From Ga0077555 sp963746315 (lineage in GTDB: Bacteria > Pseudomonadota > Alphaproteobacteria > Rhizobiales > Hyphomicrobiaceae), in assembly GCA_963746315.1 (NCBI GenBank), contig CAVVAR010000012.1, positions 1,902,779 to 1,966,778 on the forward strand: 64,000 nt of DNA, in the 5' to 3' direction. A model generated the notes under the pieces. It was not told where the DNA came from, searched no databases, and saw only the letters and a program-made list of their open reading frames with translations. Shown piece by piece: positions 8,758 through 17,828 of the stretch; position 1 is the first letter of the stretch; every line of letters begins with the position of its first letter. The position numbers were made by a program, and so were the translations under genes.

Positions 8758-8997
8758 ATGGGCAGCTTGAGCGTCTGGCACTGGCTGATCTTCCTCGCCG
8801 TTGCGCTTCTGTTCTTTGGGGGCGGCGGCAAGATTTCGGCTGTCATGGGCGATTTCGCCAAGGGTATCAAAAGCTTCAAGAAGGGCCTGCAGGACGACGC
8901 CGAGGAGGCCAACAAGCCGGCCGAGCATCCTCGCACGATCGAGGCCACGAAGACCCAGGATACGCACCCGACAGGGACCGGCAGCAAGGTCGGCTGA
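8758..8997 (+). CDS. tatA: Sec-independent protein translocase subunit TatA
   Basis: 79 residues: a short N-terminal membrane helix (WHWLIFLAVALLFFGGG), the FG hinge, an amphipathic helix (KISAVMGDFAKGIKSFKKGL) and an acidic, disordered tail. TatA oligomerises to form the passage for folded twin-arginine proteins at the inner membrane. It is the first gene of tatA-tatB-tatC, in the usual alphaproteobacterial order before serS and surE. Confidence 0.95.
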   Translation: MGSLSVWHWLIFLAVALLFFGGGGKISAVMGDFAKGIKSFKKGLQDDAEEANKPAEHPRTIEATKTQDTHPTGTGSKVG

Positions 8998-9111
8998 AGC
9001 GACGCCGATCCCCGATCGCCAAGTGTCCTGCTCCCGGGCTCGGGAGCCGGACCTCCGGCCGACGCCTAACGAGCCCTGCGCAGTTGCCCCGGGCAGCAGA
9101 AACCGGACACG

Positions 9112-9600
9112 ATGTTCGACCTTACGTCGTCAAAGCTGCTGATTCTCGCGGTCGTCGCCCTGATCGTCGTCGGTCCAAAAGACCTGCCGGCACTGTTGCG
9201 CACGCTCGGACGCTACATGGGCATGATCCGCCGGCAGGCCAACGAGTTCCGCACCCAGTTCGAGGATGCGATGCGTGACACCGAGCTGGCCGACCTCAAG
9301 AAGGAGGTCGAGACGCTCGGGCGCGACACGCAAGACACGCTCCGGGATGCCACCCAGTCGGTCGAGACACAGTTGGGCGACGTCACCCGCGATGTGAACA
9401 ACTCGCTCTCCCAGACCGACAAACCACGCGACGCCCTGGGCGACGCGACAGGCTCGGACACGCCCCCCGCAGCGCTGGACGCAAGCCCCGAAAGCCCGGC
9501 CTTGCCAGCGAGTGAGCCCGCACCCGAGGCTCCATCCGCGCCACCTGCCGCAGAGCCAAAACCGGTGGCCGAGGCCGATACCGCACGCAGCGGAGCCTGA
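9112..9600 (+). CDS. tatB: Sec-independent protein translocase subunit TatB
   Basis: 162 residues. MFDLTSSKLLILAVVALIVV gives the N-terminal membrane helix, followed by GPKDLPALLRTLGRYMG, the TatB hinge and amphipathic helix. A charged helical region (about 50-105) and a Pro/Ala/Glu-rich tail follow. TatB forms the receptor complex for twin-arginine signal peptides together with TatC. It starts 114 bases after tatA and ends 4 bases before tatC. Confidence 0.95.
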   Translation: MFDLTSSKLLILAVVALIVVGPKDLPALLRTLGRYMGMIRRQANEFRTQFEDAMRDTELADLKKEVETLGRDTQDTLRDATQSVETQLGDVTRDVNNSLSQTDKPRDALGDATGSDTPPAALDASPESPALPASEPAPEAPSAPPAAEPKPVAEADTARSGA

Positions 9601-9604
9601 GGTC

Positions 9605-10444
9605 ATGCAGGATATTACCCCCGCCGCCCCCGCATCCTCGACACCGCCAGAGCCTTCCAACGACGGCCAGGAAGAGATCGATCAGTCGCGGATGCCGCTG
9701 ATCGAGCATCTGACGGAGCTCCGTCAGCGGCTGATCACGTCGCTGTTCGCATTCTTCGGAATGTTCGTCGCCTGCTTCTTCTTCGCCAAGCCGATCTACA
9801 ATGTGTTGGTCTGGCCGTATGTGCGCGTGGTCGGCGAGGAGAAGGCGAAGCTGATCGCGACCCACTTCCTCGAGCAGCTCTATACGAATATCCGGCTGGC
9901 GATGTTCGGTGCCGCCTTCCTGTCGTTTCCGATCGTTGCGAGCCAAGTCTACAAGTTCGTTGCGCCTGGGCTCTACAAGAACGAGAAGCAGGCCTTTGTG
10001 CCCTATCTTGTTGCGACACCGATCCTGTTTTTCCTCGGCACGCTGGTGGTCTACTTCCTCGTGATGCCGATGCTGATCTCGTTCTCGCTCGATATCACGC
10101 CGCAGGCCGCCGGCGACGGCAAGGCCGCGATCGAGCTGCTGCCGAAGGTGTCGGAGTACCTGTCGCTGATCATGACGCTGATCTTCGGCTTTGGCATCTG
10201 CTTCCAATTGCCGGTGATCGTCACGCTCCTGGCGCGGGCCGGCGTGGTTACGGGAGATTCGCTGCGCAGTTTCCGCCGCTATGCCATTGTGGGCATTACG
10301 GGTGCAGCCGCCGTGCTGTCTCCGCCCGATCCGTTCTCGATGCTGGCCATGATGGGACCGACCATCCTTCTCTACGAGGCCTCGATCTGGATTGTCGATC
10401 GTATGGCCAGGAACAATCAGGTGACGCCCGAAGATTCGGAGTAA
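9605..10444 (+). CDS. tatC: Sec-independent protein translocase subunit TatC
   Basis: 279 residues from the ATG at 9605. The signature MPLIEHLTELRQRLITSLFA marks the TatC N-terminus, followed by six predicted membrane segments (for example ITSLFAFFGMFVACFFF, FFLGTLVVYFLVMPMLISF and LIFGFGICFQLPVIVTLLA). TatC binds the twin-arginine motif. A short hairpin, GCCCC-TGGAC-GGGGC at 10461-10475, follows the stop; it has no T run. Confidence 0.95.
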   Translation: MQDITPAAPASSTPPEPSNDGQEEIDQSRMPLIEHLTELRQRLITSLFAFFGMFVACFFFAKPIYNVLVWPYVRVVGEEKAKLIATHFLEQLYTNIRLAMFGAAFLSFPIVASQVYKFVAPGLYKNEKQAFVPYLVATPILFFLGTLVVYFLVMPMLISFSLDITPQAAGDGKAAIELLPKVSEYLSLIMTLIFGFGICFQLPVIVTLLARAGVVTGDSLRSFRRYAIVGITGAAAVLSPPDPFSMLAMMGPTILLYEASIWIVDRMARNNQVTPEDSE

Positions 10445-10606
10445 CAGACCTGCACGATAGGCCCCTGGACGGGGCTGAAACCTCGTACTAGACCACCCCT
10501 CGTCCCCGCCAAGAGGGACCCAGACGCGTAGACGGATAATCCCGCACTGGCGCGTCTTGGCTTCGGTCTCCGCTGCGCGCGGACGACGAGCAGAAGGGGT
10601 ACGCCC

Positions 10607-11905
10607 GTGTTCGACATCAAGGCCATTCGCGACGACCCGCAAGCCTTCGACGAAGGCCTGAAGCGCCGGGGCATTTTTGGTGAGGGCGAAGGACAGTTCT
10701 CGTCGGCCGCGATCCTGAAAATCGACGAGGAGCGCCGCGCACACGTCACCAAGCTGCAGGACGCTCAGGCCCGCCGCAACGCGGCATCGAAAGAGATCGG
10801 GGCTGCCAAAAAGGCCAAGGACGACGCCAAGGCCGAGGCGTTGATGGCCGAGGTGGCGAGCCTCAAGGATCTGCTGGCGACCGGCGAGGCGCGCGAGCGT
10901 GAGCTGACGGAGAGGATCGAGAAGCTGCTCGCCGTCATCCCGAACGCGCCGCTGGCCGAGGTGCCGGACGGCCGCGACGAGGCCGGCAATGTCGAGGTCC
11001 GCCGTTGGGGTGGCCCGGCCATGCTCAACTTCAAGCCGAAGCAGCACTTCGAGCTCGGCGAGGCGCTGGGCCTGATGGACTTCGAGACCGCCGCCAAGGT
11101 GTCGGGCGCACGCTTCGTCTATCTGAAGGGAGCACTGGCGCGTCTCGAGCGGGCACTCGCCCAGTTCATGCTCGACGCGCATACCGAGGAGTTCGGCTAC
11201 ACCGAGGTCAACCCGCCGCTGCTGGTGCGCGACCACGCGGCCTATGGGACTGCGAACCTGCCGAAGTTCGCGGAGGATTTGTTTCGCACCGATAACGATT
11301 TCTGGCTCATCCCCACCGCCGAGGTCTCCCTCACCAATCTCGTGCGCGAATCGATCCTCGACGAGGACGCGCTGCCGATGCGGTTCACGGCGGGGACCCC
11401 CTGCTTCCGCTCCGAGGCGGGCTCGGCCGGCCGTGATACGCGCGGCATGATCCGCCAGCACCAGTTCCTCAAGGTCGAGCTGGTGTCGATCACCACGCCC
11501 GAGGCCTCGCTCGCCGAGCACGAGCGCATGACCCAGTGTGCCGAGACGATCCTGCAGCGCCTGGGGCTGCCCTATCGCACGATGCTGTTGTGCGCCGGCG
11601 ACATGGGCTTTGCCTCGCAGAAGACCTACGACATCGAGGTCTGGCTGCCCGGACAGGACGCCTACCGCGAGATTTCCTCCTGCTCGGTGTGCGGCGACTT
11701 CCAGGCCCGGCGCATGAGTGCGCGCTACCGGCCGAGCGGGGCAAAGGATGTCCGTTACGTGCATACGCTGAATGGCTCGGGCCTCGCCGTCGGCCGCGCG
11801 CTGATCGCCGTCATGGAGAACTACCAGCAGGAGGACGGCTCGATAGTCATTCCGGAGCCGCTGCGCCCCTACATGAGCGGCCGCGACCGGATCGCGAAAG
11901 CCTGA
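10607..11905 (+). CDS. serS: Seryl-tRNA synthetase
   Basis: 432 residues, the normal length, with a GTG start at 10607. The N-terminal domain forms the long tRNA-binding coiled coil (about residues 30-105). Class II catalytic motifs are present: motif 2 within FRSEAGSAGRDTRGMIRQHQ and motif 3 in NGSGLAVGRALIAVMENYQ. The enzyme charges tRNA-Ser with serine. It lies 162 bases after tatC and 103 before surE, a conserved order. Confidence 0.97.
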   Translation: MFDIKAIRDDPQAFDEGLKRRGIFGEGEGQFSSAAILKIDEERRAHVTKLQDAQARRNAASKEIGAAKKAKDDAKAEALMAEVASLKDLLATGEARERELTERIEKLLAVIPNAPLAEVPDGRDEAGNVEVRRWGGPAMLNFKPKQHFELGEALGLMDFETAAKVSGARFVYLKGALARLERALAQFMLDAHTEEFGYTEVNPPLLVRDHAAYGTANLPKFAEDLFRTDNDFWLIPTAEVSLTNLVRESILDEDALPMRFTAGTPCFRSEAGSAGRDTRGMIRQHQFLKVELVSITTPEASLAEHERMTQCAETILQRLGLPYRTMLLCAGDMGFASQKTYDIEVWLPGQDAYREISSCSVCGDFQARRMSARYRPSGAKDVRYVHTLNGSGLAVGRALIAVMENYQQEDGSIVIPEPLRPYMSGRDRIAKA

Positions 11906-12008
11906 CCCCGCTGCCATGCCGCTGTAGCATCCGGCTGGCATCCGGGCGACAAAGGCGCAACAAATCGCGGGCCTCGGGCCCAGACGCCAGCCTCAAGGGA
12001 GCCGAGCC

Positions 12009-12782
12009 ATGCGCATTCTCGTGACCAACGACGACGGCATCGACGCGCCGGGCCTTCACGCGCTGCGCCAGATTGCCGAGGAGCTGGCTGGTCCAGACGG
12101 TGAGGTCTGGGTGTCGGCGCCCGAGACGAACCAATCGGGTGCGGGCCACTCGCTCTCCCTCAACGAGCCGCTACGCATGCGCCAGATCGCCGAGCGGGTC
12201 TATGCCGTTCGCGGCACACCGACGGACAGCGTCATCATGGGTGCGCGGCACGTCCTCAAGAGCCGCCGGCCGGACCTGGTCCTCTCGGGCATCAATCGCG
12301 GCGCCAATATCGCCGAGGACGTCACCTACTCGGGCACCATCGCCGGTGCGCTGGAGGGCACACAGCTCGGCATCCCCTCGATCGCGCTCTCGATGGCCTA
12401 CAGCTACGCCGCCGGCGACCATCCGCACTGGGAGACGCCCATTGCGAAGGCGCCCGCGCTGATCCGCCAACTGCTCGCCGAGCCCTGGCCGCCGCTCGTG
12501 CTGATGAACGTCAATTTCCCCGACCGCAAGCCCGACGAGATCGAAGGCGTGATGGTCACGACCCAGGGCCGGCGCGACCAGCAGAACCTCGGCGTCGAGG
12601 AGCGCCATGATACGTGGGGCAATCCCTACTATTGGCTCGGCTACGCCATGCGCCGCTCGAACCCGGAGCGCGGCACTGATATCTGGGCCGTCTACAATGG
12701 CTGGATCTCGGTAACACCGCTTTCGATGAACCTGACCGATCGGGCCATGCACACGCGCCTGACAGAGCGCCTCGCGACCTAG
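12009..12782 (+). CDS. surE: 5'/3'-nucleotidase SurE
   Basis: 257 residues. The N-terminus MRILVTNDDGIDAPG carries the metal-binding Asp pair of SurE, with SAPETNQSGAGHSLSLNEPL and SGINRGANIAEDVTYSGTIA further on. SurE removes phosphate from nucleotides in the cytoplasm. The TAG stop codon lies in the first bases of a palindromic repeat at 12779, as if the repeat had fixed the gene end. The pcm gene often found next to surE is absent. Confidence 0.95.
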   Translation: MRILVTNDDGIDAPGLHALRQIAEELAGPDGEVWVSAPETNQSGAGHSLSLNEPLRMRQIAERVYAVRGTPTDSVIMGARHVLKSRRPDLVLSGINRGANIAEDVTYSGTIAGALEGTQLGIPSIALSMAYSYAAGDHPHWETPIAKAPALIRQLLAEPWPPLVLMNVNFPDRKPDEIEGVMVTTQGRRDQQNLGVEERHDTWGNPYYWLGYAMRRSNPERGTDIWAVYNGWISVTPLSMNLTDRAMHTRLTERLAT

Positions 12783-12854
12783 TGTTCCGGAGCCGACATT
12801 TGCTTCCCGTCACGGCTCGGTCGAGAGCAAATGTCGGCGCCAGCGAAACACTAG
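12779..12854. repeat. Palindromic repeat, copy A
   Basis: 76 bases bounded by CTAGTGTT and AACACTAG, exact inverted copies. Inside, GCCGACATTTGCT (12792-12804) pairs with AGCAAATGTCGGC (12826-12838). The surE stop codon is the TAG of the left end. A second element of the same design follows at 12868. Confidence 0.75.
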
Positions 12855-12867
12855 CAACATCGCGATT

Positions 12868-12946
12868 CTAATGTAGCTTTTGCACCTGACGTTTGGTGAC
12901 GAGCCCAGTCGAGCGCGGGTACCAAAAGTCAGATGCGCTACACTAG
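12868..12946. repeat. Palindromic repeat, copy B
   Basis: 79 bases from CTAATGTAGC (12868-12877) to GCTACACTAG (12937-12946), nine of ten bases paired. The inner arms, from GCACCTGACGTTTGGT (about 12882) and ACCAAAAGTCAGATGC (about 12921), match at 14 of 16 positions. Same end motif and size as copy A, but with different inner arms. From copy B to the CtrA box at 13167 I see no gene. Confidence 0.65.
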
Positions 12947-13166
12947 TTTCGCGAGCATTCCAGTTGCATTTCCCAGTCATGCTGCATTCATCCAGATGCC
13001 GCAGGACCGCCGGAAACCGGCCCTCGTGCCCCCATAATCTCAAGCTATTCCATAGTCTGCCGAGTCAGGTTGCGAGCTGGCGCGGGCGACACGGAGACAG
13101 TTCCATCCGTGCCTGCTGATGCAGCCGATACTTGCAAGGCGTCGAGCCCGGTCGCTCGCTGGCATA

Positions 13167-13182
13167 TTAAGGGCTCATTAAC
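13167..13182 (+). promoter_or_regulatory. CtrA-type binding site
   Basis: TTAA (13167-13170), seven bases, then TTAAC (13178-13182): the full TTAA-N7-TTAA(C) box of the alphaproteobacterial cell-cycle regulator CtrA. It lies 34 bases before the LysM/M23 gene start. An inverted half GGGTTAAC follows at 13190-13197, so TTAACCC and GGGTTAA also form a 7-bp inverted repeat (13178-13196). Confidence 0.6.
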
Positions 13183-13215
13183 CCAAAGAGGGTTAACTCG
13201 CCGTGGGTATGAGGT

Positions 13216-14725
13216 ATGCACATGTCGAGTTCAAAAGTTAATGCGTCGGACCGCACATTACCGGCTCGTTTGAGCCTCGTAGCAGCCAGCCTTCTATGCA
13301 TGACAGTCGTGTCCGGATGCAGCGCAGATCTTGCGCGCATCGACATGGCAAGCGTCGGCTTGGCACCGGATACGCCTCAGCGGCGTGCTCCGATTCCTGC
13401 CGAGCCAGTCCGCCGTAGCTATGCCGGCGGCCCGGTCGAGGCCACTCCTCCCACGACCCCCTACAGCTATAACCCGGCTCCCTATCAGGCCCCCGCGCCT
13501 TCCGTTGCACCCGTTCGGCAGGCCGGGCTCCCGGAGCCCGTTTCACGCGAGCCCGCGTCGCGCTTCCCCATCGAGGCGTCCGGACGATCGCCCCGCTCGC
13601 AACCGGACAGGCGCTCAGTCGCTGCGCCCGAACGAGCGTTCTACAATGATGACAGGACCGTCGAGGTCGTCGCGGGCGACACCCTTTACGGCATCGCCAA
13701 GCGGCACCGAGTCTCGATCTCCGAGCTGATGAGCACGAACGGGCTGCAAGGTCCGATGATCCGCCCTGGCCAGAAGCTGTTGCTTCCGCAGTCGTCGCGG
13801 CGGCAATCCCCGGGCCGACGCCGCGAGGCGGTCGCGGCAGCACCCACGCCGCGTCCGGCCCGAAGCGAGCCTATCGCTCGAACTCGAGCCGCCAACCCGC
13901 AGCGAGCCAGCCTCGCGTCCCGTGCCTGCCGCAAACGCACCGCACGACTGGACGGGAACGCATACGATCACCCCTCGCGACAGCCTCTATGCCATCGCAA
14001 GGCGCTACGGCACCACGGTCGCCGATCTGCAGGCCGTCAACGGCATTACCAATCCGGGACGCCTCAGGGCCAGGACGAAATTGAAGGTGCCGGCCCCCGC
14101 CGGCGACGCACCGCACCAGTCGACGGCAACGACCCAGCCCGCTCCGGTTCCGCGTGCTGTGGCCCGCGGGGCGCAGGCGGAGCTGACACCCGGTCCCGCC
14201 ACTCGGCCGACGATCATCAACTCGGACCGCCCAGAGCCGATCGGGAGCGAGCCGGCTGAGCGCGTTGCAGTCGCCACCCCGCAAAGCCCCGTCCTCAACG
14301 ACGCGAGCCCCATCGCCAAGCGGACCACGCCGCAATCGGCGGCGCTGCCAGGCAAGTTCCGTTGGCCTGCAAAAGGGCGCGTCATCGCCGCGTTCGGGCC
14401 GCGCCAGGACAACACCCACAACGACGGCATCAACATTCTGGTGCCGCAAGGCTCGAGCGTCGTTGCCACCGAGGGCGGTACTGTTGCCTACGCCGGCAGC
14501 GAGTTGAAGGGCTACGGCAAGCTGGTCCTGATCCGGCACGAGGGCAACTGGGTTTCCGCCTATGCGCACAACGACGTCCTGCTGGTCCGGCGCGGCGATA
14601 GCGTCGAGCGCGGGCAGGAGATCGCCAAGGCCGGCAAGACCGGCTCGGTGGATCAGCCACAGGTGCATTTCGAGCTCCGCCAGGGCTCGAAGCCGGTCGA
14701 CCCGATGCCACTACTCGAGCGCTGA
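13216..14725 (+). CDS. LysM/M23 murein-hydrolase-activator-like lipoprotein, frameshifted
   Basis: A lipoprotein signal with lipobox VSGC begins the first frame, followed by a Pro-rich linker and a LysM domain (VEVVAGDTLYGIAKRHRVSI). A second LysM (HTITPRDSLYAIARRYGTTV) and a C-terminal M23 peptidase domain (GINILVPQGSSVVATEGGTV, then QVHFELRQG) sit in the next frame, open from 13922 to 14725. Removing one A at 13881-13882 (CGAACTCG to CGACTCG) joins them into one protein of about 500 residues, so I treat this as one gene. The first M23 metal-site position reads N in THNDGIN and the GHGN-type segment is degenerate, so it is probably a non-catalytic activator (NlpD/EnvC-like). A CtrA box upstream suggests cell-cycle control. 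Confidence 0.85.
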
Positions 14726-14754
14726 GACCCAGCGCCTCATATGCGGGCGCGACG

Positions 14755-16284
14755 TCAACCGGCGATCAACTGGCGCAAATCGCGCTTCAGAACCTTGCCG
14801 CCAGCGTTGCGCGGCAAGGGCTGCGCTAGGAACGTGATCGTCTCGGGAACCTTGTAGTCGGCGAGGCCACGCGCGGCATGACGGCGGAGTGCATCGCCGT
14901 CCTCGAAGCCATCCCGTCCCACGACAAAGGCATGCACACGCTCCCCCAGAACAGGACAGGGGCGTGCGACGACGGCGGCCTCCACCACGTCCTCGTGCGA
15001 CGCGAGAACGTTCTCGACCTCGACCGAGAAAATCTTGAAGCCACCGCGGTTGACGAGATCCTTGGCGCGATCGAGAAGCGTCAGGAAGCCGTCGGCATCA
15101 CACGTGCCGATGTCACCTGACCGCCAGTACCCCTCGACGAAACTTTCGGCCGTCGCCTCCGGATTGCGCCAGTAGCCCGGCACGACGTTGGGGCCTTTGA
15201 GCCAGATCTCGCCTGCTTCCCCTGAAGGCAACTCGCAGCCGCTATCGTCCATGACCAGAACATCGCTGCTCGGCACCGCGCAGCCGACCTGGGTCGTCCG
15301 CGCCCGGCTCTCGTCCGGCGGCATCAGCACGACGGGCCCGGTCGTTTCCGTCGAGCCGTAGGCGTTGAAGAGACGCAACCCCGGCAGCCGCGCGCCGAGC
15401 CGCTCGATGGTGGCAGCCGGCATCGGCGCGCCCCCATAGCCGCCGATGCGCCAGGCCGAAAGGTCGGCGTCCCCGAAAGCCGGGCTCAACAGGCACAGGT
15501 TGTACATCGCCGGGACCATGACTGTGTGGGTCATCCGCTCGGCTTCCGCGAGGGCGAGGAAGGCGTCGGCCTTGAAGGCAGGCATGACGATCAGCGTACC
15601 GGCGACCCGCAGCATGAGGGCGATGCCGGCGGTAAGCCCCGTGACGTGGCTCAAGGGGACGCTCACCACCGAACGGTCGGCGGGACCCAGCCCCATCGCC
15701 AACTCGTAGATCATGGCCGCGTGCACGATGCCGAGGTGGGTCAGCATCGCGCCTTTCGGACGCCCGGTCGTACCCGAGGTGTAGAGGATGGCCGCGACAT
15801 CCTCCTCGCCAACGGCAGAAGCTGGCAAAGCCGCGCCCCCATAGAGTCGGGCCAACGCATCGGCCGCCCCCGCCACGGCCAAAGGCAGGCGGTGAACCAG
15901 CGACGGAGTTTCAGCGCGTGGCGGCAGACTGACGGCGAGCACGTCGTCGTAAAGCAAAGCGGCGGCGCCGCAATCGGCAAGGACGAAGGCGAGCTCGCGA
16001 GGGCCTTCGCGCACATTCAAGGGCACGACGATGGCCCCGATCCGGACCACAGCGAGGAAAGCCAGCACGAACTCGGCCGAGTTCGCGAGCAGAAGAGCGA
16101 CACGATCACCACGTACGATGCCGAGACCTGCGAGCCCGGCAGAAAGTCGACCGACCTCACGGTCGAGCGCGTTGTAGGTGAGCCGGGTTGTGCCGCAGAC
16201 CAGCGCCTCCAAATCGGGACGGCGCTCGACCGCCTCCCCCAGCATGGCATTCACACTAGCCGGTCGCTCGGCGAAGCAGCGCAT
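14755..16284 (-). CDS. AMP-dependent acyl-CoA synthetase/ligase
   Basis: About 509 residues. The adenylate-forming signature is AILYTSGTTGRPKGAMLTH; other motifs are LFNAYGSTETTG, YWRSGDIGTCDADGFL, DRAKDLVNRGGFKIFSVEVE and the C-terminal Lys in PRNAGGKVLKRDL. The family activates a carboxylic acid as its AMP ester and transfers it to CoA. In-frame starts exist up to 16404, but that region holds a perfect hairpin; 16284 (MRCFAERPASVNAMLGEAV) gives the usual family N-terminus, with 16344 as an alternative. It is last in the TRAP operon, so the imported acid may be its substrate (inference). Confidence 0.88.
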   Translation of the reverse strand: MRCFAERPASVNAMLGEAVERRPDLEALVCGTTRLTYNALDREVGRLSAGLAGLGIVRGDRVALLLANSAEFVLAFLAVVRIGAIVVPLNVREGPRELAFVLADCGAAALLYDDVLAVSLPPRAETPSLVHRLPLAVAGAADALARLYGGAALPASAVGEEDVAAILYTSGTTGRPKGAMLTHLGIVHAAMIYELAMGLGPADRSVVSVPLSHVTGLTAGIALMLRVAGTLIVMPAFKADAFLALAEAERMTHTVMVPAMYNLCLLSPAFGDADLSAWRIGGYGGAPMPAATIERLGARLPGLRLFNAYGSTETTGPVVLMPPDESRARTTQVGCAVPSSDVLVMDDSGCELPSGEAGEIWLKGPNVVPGYWRNPEATAESFVEGYWRSGDIGTCDADGFLTLLDRAKDLVNRGGFKIFSVEVENVLASHEDVVEAAVVARPCPVLGERVHAFVVGRDGFEDGDALRRHAARGLADYKVPETITFLAQPLPRNAGGKVLKRDLRQLIAG

Positions 16285-16376
16285 AAGCCGGGCGCCATAA
16301 TGGCGCTCCTCACGGAGTGTCGGAGTCGGGCTGAGCCATCGCATGGGTATCGATCCAGTCAGGCGATAGATAGAGA

Positions 16377-16401
16377 CATGGCCGCCTTTCGGGCGGCCAT
16401 G
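16377..16401 (-). terminator. Hairpin between dctM and the ligase gene
   Basis: CATGGCCGCC (16377-16386) and GGCGGCCATG (16392-16401) form a perfect 10-bp stem with a 5-base loop, 34 bases after the DctM stop. No T run follows, so partial termination or mRNA protection is more likely than a full stop. Confidence 0.5.
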
Positions 16402-16434
16402 CAAGAACGTGTGGACACGAACGGGGTCTCTCGA

Positions 16435-17817
16435 TCAGTCGAGCATGCCCCACCGTCGCGGCAGCCAGAACACCGTCTCGGGAAAGTACATGCAGACGGC
16501 GAGGGCACAGAGCTGCAACAGGATGAACGGGATGATGCCCTTGTAGATGTTCATCATGGTGATCGATGGTGGAACCGTGCCCTTCATGTAGAAGAGCGCG
16601 AACCCGAACGGTGGTGTCAGGAACGCGGTCTGCAGATTGACCGCCAGCAGCATCGCGAACCAGAGGATGATCAGCTTCGGATCGTCGATAAAGCCCGGGA
16701 AGGTGGACTTCGCGAGGATCGGCGTGAACACCGGCAGGAGAACAAGGCAGATCTCCAGGAAGTCGAAGAAGAAGCCCATGAAGAACGCCATCGCCATCAC
16801 GAAGATGAGCGTTTCCCAACCCGTATCGATGCCGAAGTGGTTCAGGACCTCGATCACGACGTCGTCGCCGCCAAGCGCGCGGAACACGTAGGAGAACAGC
16901 GTCGCGCCGAACAGGATGAAGAATACGAGGCCGGTCGTCATGGCCGAGTTCTCGACCATCTCCTTCATGGACGTGAAGTTGAGGCGCCCCGCCTTCCAGG
17001 CGAGCAGAAGCGCACCCGCACAGCCGACGCCACCAGCTTCCGTCGGCGTCGCCCATCCGCCGAAGATCGAGCCCAGAACGAGGATGATCAGGAACGCCGG
17101 CGGCGCGAACGTGACGACCACCATCTTCAGCAGCTCGGTCGGGTTCTGCGGTCCCTCATGCGCCCCGAGCGGTGGGGCCAGGTGCGGCTTCATGAAGGCG
17201 AGGATCATGATGTAGATCAGGTACGTGCCGGCCATGATGAGGCCGGGAATGACGGCCGCCGCGAACAAGAGGCCGACCGAGATTTGCATCAGGTCGCCCA
17301 TGATCACCAGCATGATCGAGGGCGGGATGAGAATGCCGAGCGTGCCGGACGCCGCGATACAGCCGCACGAGAGCTCCTTCGAGTAGCCCTTCTCCAGCAT
17401 CACCGGCAGTGCGATCAGCGTCAGCATCACAACTGACGCACCGACAATGCCGGTCGTCGCCGCCATGATGGTGCCGAGCAACACCACCGACAGAGCAAGG
17501 CCGCCCGGCACGCGCCGCAGAATGATCTGCAGGCACTTCAGCAGCTCCTCCGCGACGCCACTTCGTTCGAGCACCGTTCCCATGAAGATGAACATCGGCA
17601 CGGCAACCAACACCTGGTTCTCGACCGCTCCACCGTAAACTCTGGGGAGCAGGTTCGCGAACTGCACCATGTTGAACACGCCAAACAGGATGCCGAGGTA
17701 GCCGAAGATGATGCCGATGGCGCCGAGAACGAACGCGACCGGGTAGCCCACGAACATAATGAACGTGAGCACCAGGAACATGATGATGGCGAGGTGATCG
17801 CCGATCCAATCGATCAT
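16435..17817 (-). CDS. TRAP transporter large permease subunit (DctM)
   Basis: 460 residues, strongly hydrophobic with about 12 predicted membrane segments. DctM signatures are visible: GYPVAFVLGAIGIIFG, VPMFIFMGTVLERSG, TTGIVGASVVMLTLIALPVM, GTLGILIPPSIMLVIMG and the late FLTPPFGFALFYMKG. It is the channel-forming subunit of a sodium-driven importer for organic acids. It lies 11 bases after the DctQ stop. The length (430-460) is normal. Confidence 0.95.
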   Translation of the reverse strand: MIDWIGDHLAIIMFLVLTFIMFVGYPVAFVLGAIGIIFGYLGILFGVFNMVQFANLLPRVYGGAVENQVLVAVPMFIFMGTVLERSGVAEELLKCLQIILRRVPGGLALSVVLLGTIMAATTGIVGASVVMLTLIALPVMLEKGYSKELSCGCIAASGTLGILIPPSIMLVIMGDLMQISVGLLFAAAVIPGLIMAGTYLIYIMILAFMKPHLAPPLGAHEGPQNPTELLKMVVVTFAPPAFLIILVLGSIFGGWATPTEAGGVGCAGALLLAWKAGRLNFTSMKEMVENSAMTTGLVFFILFGATLFSYVFRALGGDDVVIEVLNHFGIDTGWETLIFVMAMAFFMGFFFDFLEICLVLLPVFTPILAKSTFPGFIDDPKLIILWFAMLLAVNLQTAFLTPPFGFALFYMKGTVPPSITMMNIYKGIIPFILLQLCALAVCMYFPETVFWLPRRWGMLD

Positions 17818-17828
17818 TTGCGATCCCC

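Noticed and set aside
9383..11941. 852-codon minus-strand frame across tatB, tatC and serS
   Set aside because: It overlaps three certain genes on the other strand; the His/Arg/Gln-rich make-up is that of an antisense shadow in GC-rich DNA.
15526..17436. 636-codon plus-strand frame across the ligase and dctM genes
   Set aside because: It is opposite two clear genes and has shadow-type composition.
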